Below are positions 60,066 to 64,000 of a DNA stretch of 64,000 bases, piece after piece. A model generated the notes under the pieces. The model was not told where the DNA came from and ran no database searches. It was given only the letters and a program-made list of their open reading frames with translations. The stretch comes from Ilex aquifolium (Eukaryota; Streptophyta; Magnoliopsida; Aquifoliales; Aquifoliaceae). The stretch lies in contig OX637391.1 in assembly GCA_951799425.1 (NCBI GenBank), positions 20,756,551 through 20,820,550 on the forward strand. Direction: 5' to 3'. A program made the position numbers and the translations under genes. How positions within the stretch are numbered: position 1 is the first letter of the stretch; each line of letters begins with the position of its first letter.

Positions 60066-61475
60066 TCAAGGTTGATAGACCGGATCCTCAAGCGGAATGT
60101 TTTCCACGTTCGGAACTTGTCTATCAATTAATACTTTAAGGCGTTGACCATTTACTTTAAAGATCCGACCATCTTTAGGATTCTCTATTTCCACTGCCCC
60201 ATGTGCAAAAACATTCTTCACTACAAAAGGGCCGGTCCACCTAGACCTAAGTTTTCCGGGGTGCTTATGGAGTCTAGAATCATATAAGAACACTCGATCA
60301 TTAGGCTTAAACGTTTTTCTCAAAATATTTTTATCATGAAACGCTTTCATTTTAGCCTTATAGATTTTAGAGTTATCATAAGCATCATTTCTCAACTCCT
60401 CTAACTCGGTCAACTGAAACTTTCTAAGCTTACCTGCTTCTCCCATGTCAAAATTGAATTGCTTGATGGCCCAATAGGCTCGATGCTCGAGCTCCACAGG
60501 TAAATGACAAGGCTTTCCAAAAAAAAGTCTATAAGGTGACATGCCTAAATGAGTTTTGAAAGTTGTACGGTAGGCCCAAAGCGCATCAACTAGTCTCAAA
60601 GACCAATCCTTGCGATCCGGGTTGACCGTTTTTTCTAAAATTTGCTTAATTTCCCTGTTTGCAAGTTATACCTGTCCACTTGTCTGAGGGTGGTAGGCAG
60701 TAGAGATCTTATGTACCACCCCATATTTTTTCATCAGAGCTTCAAAAGAACGGTTGCAAAAATGCGTACCTTGATCACTAATGATAGCACATGGTATACC
60801 AAAACGAGATAACACATTTTCTTTAAGAAATTTAATTACCGTCTTATTATCATTGCTCCTGCAAGCTGCTGCCTCTACCCATTTTGACACATAATCTACT
60901 GCCACAATAATATATTGATATCTAAAAGAAGGAGGAAATGGTCCCATAAAATCAATGCCCCAACAATCAAAAATTTCAATCACTAAAATTGGGTTTAAGG
61001 GCATCATGTGACGACGGGACATGGCTCCTAACTTTTGACACTTTTCACATGAGTGACAATAGATATTTGCATCCTTAAACAAGGTGGGCCAATAAAATCC
61101 ATACTGCAGAATTTTTGCAGCGGTTTTTTTCATTGAAAAGTGGCCCCCACAAGCTTGGGAGTGACAAAATTCCAAAACGCTTGCAATCTCCTCATCAGGG
61201 ATGCAACGCCTTAAAATTTGGTCAGGACAGTATTTGAAAAGAAAAGGGTCATCCCAATAGAATTTACGTACCTCAGTCATGAAATTCCTCTTGTCTTGAG
61301 CGCTCCAATCCACCGGTATCTCACCTGCAGCCAAATAATTCACAATATGAGCAAACCATGGTAGAGAAGTAATAGAAAGTAAATGCTCATCGGAAAAATC
61401 ATCCCTGATTGGCAGGTGGTTAGAGGTATCCTTAAATGTGAGCCTGGAGAGATGGTCAGCCACTACGTTCTCCAC
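60066..61475 (-). CDS. E4 integrase region of pol (fossil, nearly open)
   Basis: Minus strand, in two long frames (61475-60666 and 60599-60066). The zinc-binding start ([19 protein letters not shown]...CHSCEKCQK) is followed by the catalytic core ([42 protein letters not shown]) and the C-terminal part ([36 protein letters not shown]). A few breaks. Confidence 0.85.
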
Positions 61476-61898
61476 TCATTTCTTATCTTTGATGGTGATG
61501 TCAAATTCCTGCAAAAGTAAAATCCACCGTATTAGTCGTGCCTTAGCATCCTTCTTTGTAAGAAGGTACTTAAGGGCTGCATGATCTGTGAAAATAATAA
61601 TAGGAGAACCAATCAAATAAGCACGAAACTTATCCAAAGCAAACACTACAGCTAGTAACTCTTTTTCCGTGGTGGAGTAATTCATCTGAGCACTATTTAG
61701 AGTTCTACTAGCATAATAAATGACAAAAGGCTTCCCCTCCCTTCGCTGTCCAAGAACAGCACCTACAACAAAATCACTAGCATCACACATGATCTCAAAA
61801 GGTAAAGTCCAGTCAGGTGGCTGCATTATGGGTGCTGAGGTAAGCTTGCCAATTAGCGTTTTAAAGGCCTCTTGATTGTGTCCACTCAAATGGGGCAT
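61476..61898 (-). CDS. E4 RNase H region of pol (fossil, open)
   Basis: Minus strand. [40 protein letters not shown] and [20 protein letters not shown] are the conserved Ty3/gypsy RNase H phrases (type RT_RNaseH). Confidence 0.87.
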   Translation of the reverse strand: MPHLSGHNQEAFKTLIGKLTSAPIMQPPDWTLPFEIMCDASDFVVGAVLGQRREGKPFVIYYASRTLNSAQMNYSTTEKELLAVVFALDKFRAYLIGSPIIIFTDHAALKYLLTKKDAKARLIRWILLLQEFDITIKDKK

Positions 61899-61912
61899 CT
61901 TTAGCTAGGAGG

Positions 61913-64000
61913 TCACATAATGGTGGAAAAATTTTGTATGAACCTCCTATAAAAGCCCGCATGACCAAGAAAGGATCTCACATCCTTTACTGTCCTAGGT
62001 GTAGGCAACTTAGAGATTAATTCAATCTTAGATTGATAAACCTCTATCCCCTTAGAATAAATAATATGCCCTAAGACAATACCTGAAGGTACCATAAAGT
62101 GGCATTTCTCCCAATTCAAAACCAATTTTTTTTCCTCACAACGAGTCAACACTCTCTCTAAATTCAATAAGCATGCATCAAAAGAAGATCCAAAAACAGT
62201 TAAGTCATCCATAAAAACTTCCATGAAATTTTCAACCATGTCACTAAAAATGCTCATCATGCAACGTTGAAAAGTAGCAGGTGCATTACACAATCCAAAT
62301 GACATTCTACGAAAAGCATAAGTACCAAAAGGACAAGTGAAAGTGGTTTTTTCCTGGTCTTCTAATGCAATTTCAATTTGATAATAACCAGAATAACCAT
62401 CCAAGAAACAATAAAAAGGATGACCAGCCACACGCTCAAGAATTTGATCAATAAAAGGGAGAGGAAAATGGTCTTTCCGGGTGGCAGCATTCAATTTTCT
62501 GTAATCAATGCACATCCGCCACCCAGTCACAAGTTTTGTAGGGACTAACTCTCCCAGGTCATTCTTTACCACAGTAACACCTGACTTTTTAGGAACAACC
62601 TGTGTAGGACTTACCCATTTACTATCAGCAATAAGATATATGATTCCTGCATCTAATAGTTTCAACACTTCATTTTTCACCACTTCTTTCATAGTGAGAT
62701 TAAGCCTACGCCGGGGGTCTCTACGAGGGCTAGTTCCTTCCTCCAAATTTATTTTATGAGAACAGACCAAGGGACTAACACCTTTTATATCAGCAATGTT
62801 CCAACCTAAGGTTGACTTATGCTCACTTAGGGTCCGAATTAATTTCTCACCTTGAGACTCAGACAATTCAGATGAGATAATAACAGGAAAAGTATCACCT
62901 GGACCAAGGAAAGCATGCTTTAAACCCTTAGGCAGAGGCTTCAATTCAACTTTGGGTGCTTCCACACTTGAAGGAATTTGTTTTTCACCTTTCTCAGGTA
63001 ACTCCTCAAATTTCGGTTGCCATGCCCGAGTGCCATAGTCCTGAGTCCTATCAAAAGTAGCACAAATATCAACTACATCAGATGGATCACTGATAGAATC
63101 ACATTCAGAATGAATAAGAAAATACTCAAGGGGATCAAAATCATGAGCTATAGAAACTCCCTTATCCATGAGTGAGTCAATCATGTATGCCTGATGGCTA
63201 TCGTCATCATCTTCTGGCTGTTTTGCAATATGGAAAATATTCACCTCGAGAGTCATGTTTCCAAAAGACAGCATCATGAGCCCGTTCCTGCAATTAATAA
63301 GAGCATTAGTCGTGACAAGAAAAGGCCTACCTAAAATCAAAGGAATTTTAGAAGTAGTATCAACAACATAACTAGTGTCAAAGATTAGGAAATCAACAGG
63401 ATAATAAAATTTATCAATTTGAATTAGAACATCCTCTACCACACCCCGAGGTACTTTGAATGAACGGTCAGCCAATTGCAATACCACAGTGGTTGGTTTG
63501 ATTTCTCCCAATCCCAACTGCAAATAAATAGAATATGGCATTAGATTCACACTAGCTCCTAAATCTAGCAAAGCTTGCCCAAACTCATTATTTCCAATGC
63601 TGCATGCAATGGTTGGACAACCAGGATCCTTGTACTTGGGAGGAATCCGCTGCTCAATTAGAGCACTAACTTGCTCTGTCAGGAATGCTTTCTTCTTCAC
63701 ATGGTGCTTTCTCTTAACTGTACACAAATCCTTGAGAACCTTTGCATAAGTAGGAACTTGCTTAATCACATGCAAAAGAGGAAGATTGATTTTTACCTGC
63801 CTTAGATTCTCTAGGATTTCATTGTTAGGATCCAGAGTTCGCTTGCTTGATTTTAAAGCTTGAGGGAATGGTACCTTAGCAAGACTCTTTGTCATCTCAG
63901 GTTCCTTGGGCAGCTCGGCATCACTATTATCTTGATTATTTGATTTGTCCGTTGTTGGGGTGTGTAATGAATCACCACTTCGTGTCACAATGACATTCAC
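61913..64000 (-). CDS. E4 gag end, protease and reverse transcriptase (open, off the edge)
   Basis: Minus strand, one 695-residue open frame that runs beyond the window. A hydrophilic linker is followed by the retropepsin (about residues 125-245: LLDLGASVNLMPYSIYLQLG, QLADRSFKVPRGVVEDVL, LILGRPFLVTTNALINCRNG). Then comes a connection (KHAFLGPGDTFPVIISSELS), then RT ([76 protein letters not shown], and the catalytic VFMDDLTVFG). It copies element RNA into DNA in the particle. Length and order are normal for Athila/Tat pol. Confidence 0.9.
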   Translation of the reverse strand: MNVIVTRSGDSLHTPTTDKSNNQDNSDAELPKEPEMTKSLAKVPFPQALKSSKRTLDPNNEILENLRQVKINLPLLHVIKQVPTYAKVLKDLCTVKRKHHVKKKAFLTEQVSALIEQRIPPKYKDPGCPTIACSIGNNEFGQALLDLGASVNLMPYSIYLQLGLGEIKPTTVVLQLADRSFKVPRGVVEDVLIQIDKFYYPVDFLIFDTSYVVDTTSKIPLILGRPFLVTTNALINCRNGLMMLSFGNMTLEVNIFHIAKQPEDDDDSHQAYMIDSLMDKGVSIAHDFDPLEYFLIHSECDSISDPSDVVDICATFDRTQDYGTRAWQPKFEELPEKGEKQIPSSVEAPKVELKPLPKGLKHAFLGPGDTFPVIISSELSESQGEKLIRTLSEHKSTLGWNIADIKGVSPLVCSHKINLEEGTSPRRDPRRRLNLTMKEVVKNEVLKLLDAGIIYLIADSKWVSPTQVVPKKSGVTVVKNDLGELVPTKLVTGWRMCIDYRKLNAATRKDHFPLPFIDQILERVAGHPFYCFLDGYSGYYQIEIALEDQEKTTFTCPFGTYAFRRMSFGLCNAPATFQRCMMSIFSDMVENFMEVFMDDLTVFGSSFDACLLNLERVLTRCEEKKLVLNWEKCHFMVPSGIVLGHIIYSKGIEVYQSKIELISKLPTPRTVKDVRSFLGHAGFYRRFIQNFSTIM

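Larger units (their letters stand above)
57024..64000 (-). mobile_element. E4: Athila-type Ty3/gypsy element, runs off the right edge
   Basis: In minus-strand orientation the window holds the 3' LTR (58370-57024), PPT (58371-58381), a 1.7 kb spacer, and pol back to the gag end. It is inserted in E1's RT. The five bases left of it are GGTAC (57019-57023); the same bases are expected after its 5' LTR outside the window. Coding parts are mostly open, with only a handful of breaks, making it the best preserved Athila-type element here. It has no ORF3 between integrase and LTR. Confidence 0.88.

Overview
The window is repeat-dense nuclear DNA from a flowering plant, most likely a eudicot. Nearly all of it is plant transposable elements: Ty3/gypsy LTR retrotransposons of the Tekay (Del) chromovirus and Athila/Tat lineages, Ty1/copia remnants and one Helitron. 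I found no intact host gene, tRNA, rRNA or CRISPR array. The only host-derived coding material is exon fragments carried by the Helitron, from an SR splicing factor of the SCL30/SCL33 type and from the corepressor LEUNIG.

Left part (1-13246). A Tat/Retand-like 3' LTR (102-808) is followed by a GC-rich trinucleotide repeat, then by an old non-autonomous LTR element (called N1, 2717-7690, TSD ATTTA). The right LTR of N1 is split by a solo chromovirus LTR (SL1, 5015-6849, TSD GATTG). Next come two diverged copies of an LTR-like copia repeat (about 8500-10620), some unassigned DNA, and a copia LTR end, PBS and gag fragment (to 13246).

Main nest (13247-64000). An Athila-type element (E1, + strand) starts at 13247. 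Its gag region holds a 6.4 kb Helitron (15048-21486) and then a Tekay chromovirus (A, 22097-54647, TSD TTTTT). A holds two further insertions. One is an Athila-type element on the minus strand (E2, 24045-39932) with a third ORF behind integrase. The other is a full-length Tekay element (B, 43384-53743, TSD AGATT) sitting in A's 3' LTR. E2's integrase region is split by a solo LTR of its own family (S2, 31526-34541), and S2 is split by another LTR-like insertion (X, about 32358-33456). E1 resumes at 54653 and is cut at 57024 by a further Athila-type element on the minus strand (E4), which runs off the right edge and has long open frames.

The order of insertion can be read directly: copia, then E1, then (Helitron, A, E4), then (E2, B within A), then S2, then X.

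The most unusual signal is regulatory. Six LTR or LTR-like lineages here (E2/S2, X, SL1, E1, the copia-like repeat and the internal promoter of E2 ORF3, which shares the E2 word) carry clusters of a short palindrome centred on CpG just upstream of a TATA box. The word differs between lineages (TTCGAA, TCCGGA, ACCGGT, CTCGAG, or a CCATTCGGATGG-type word) but the layout is the same. In E2 the LTR's word cluster recurs inside the element, in front of a TATA box for the post-integrase ORF.
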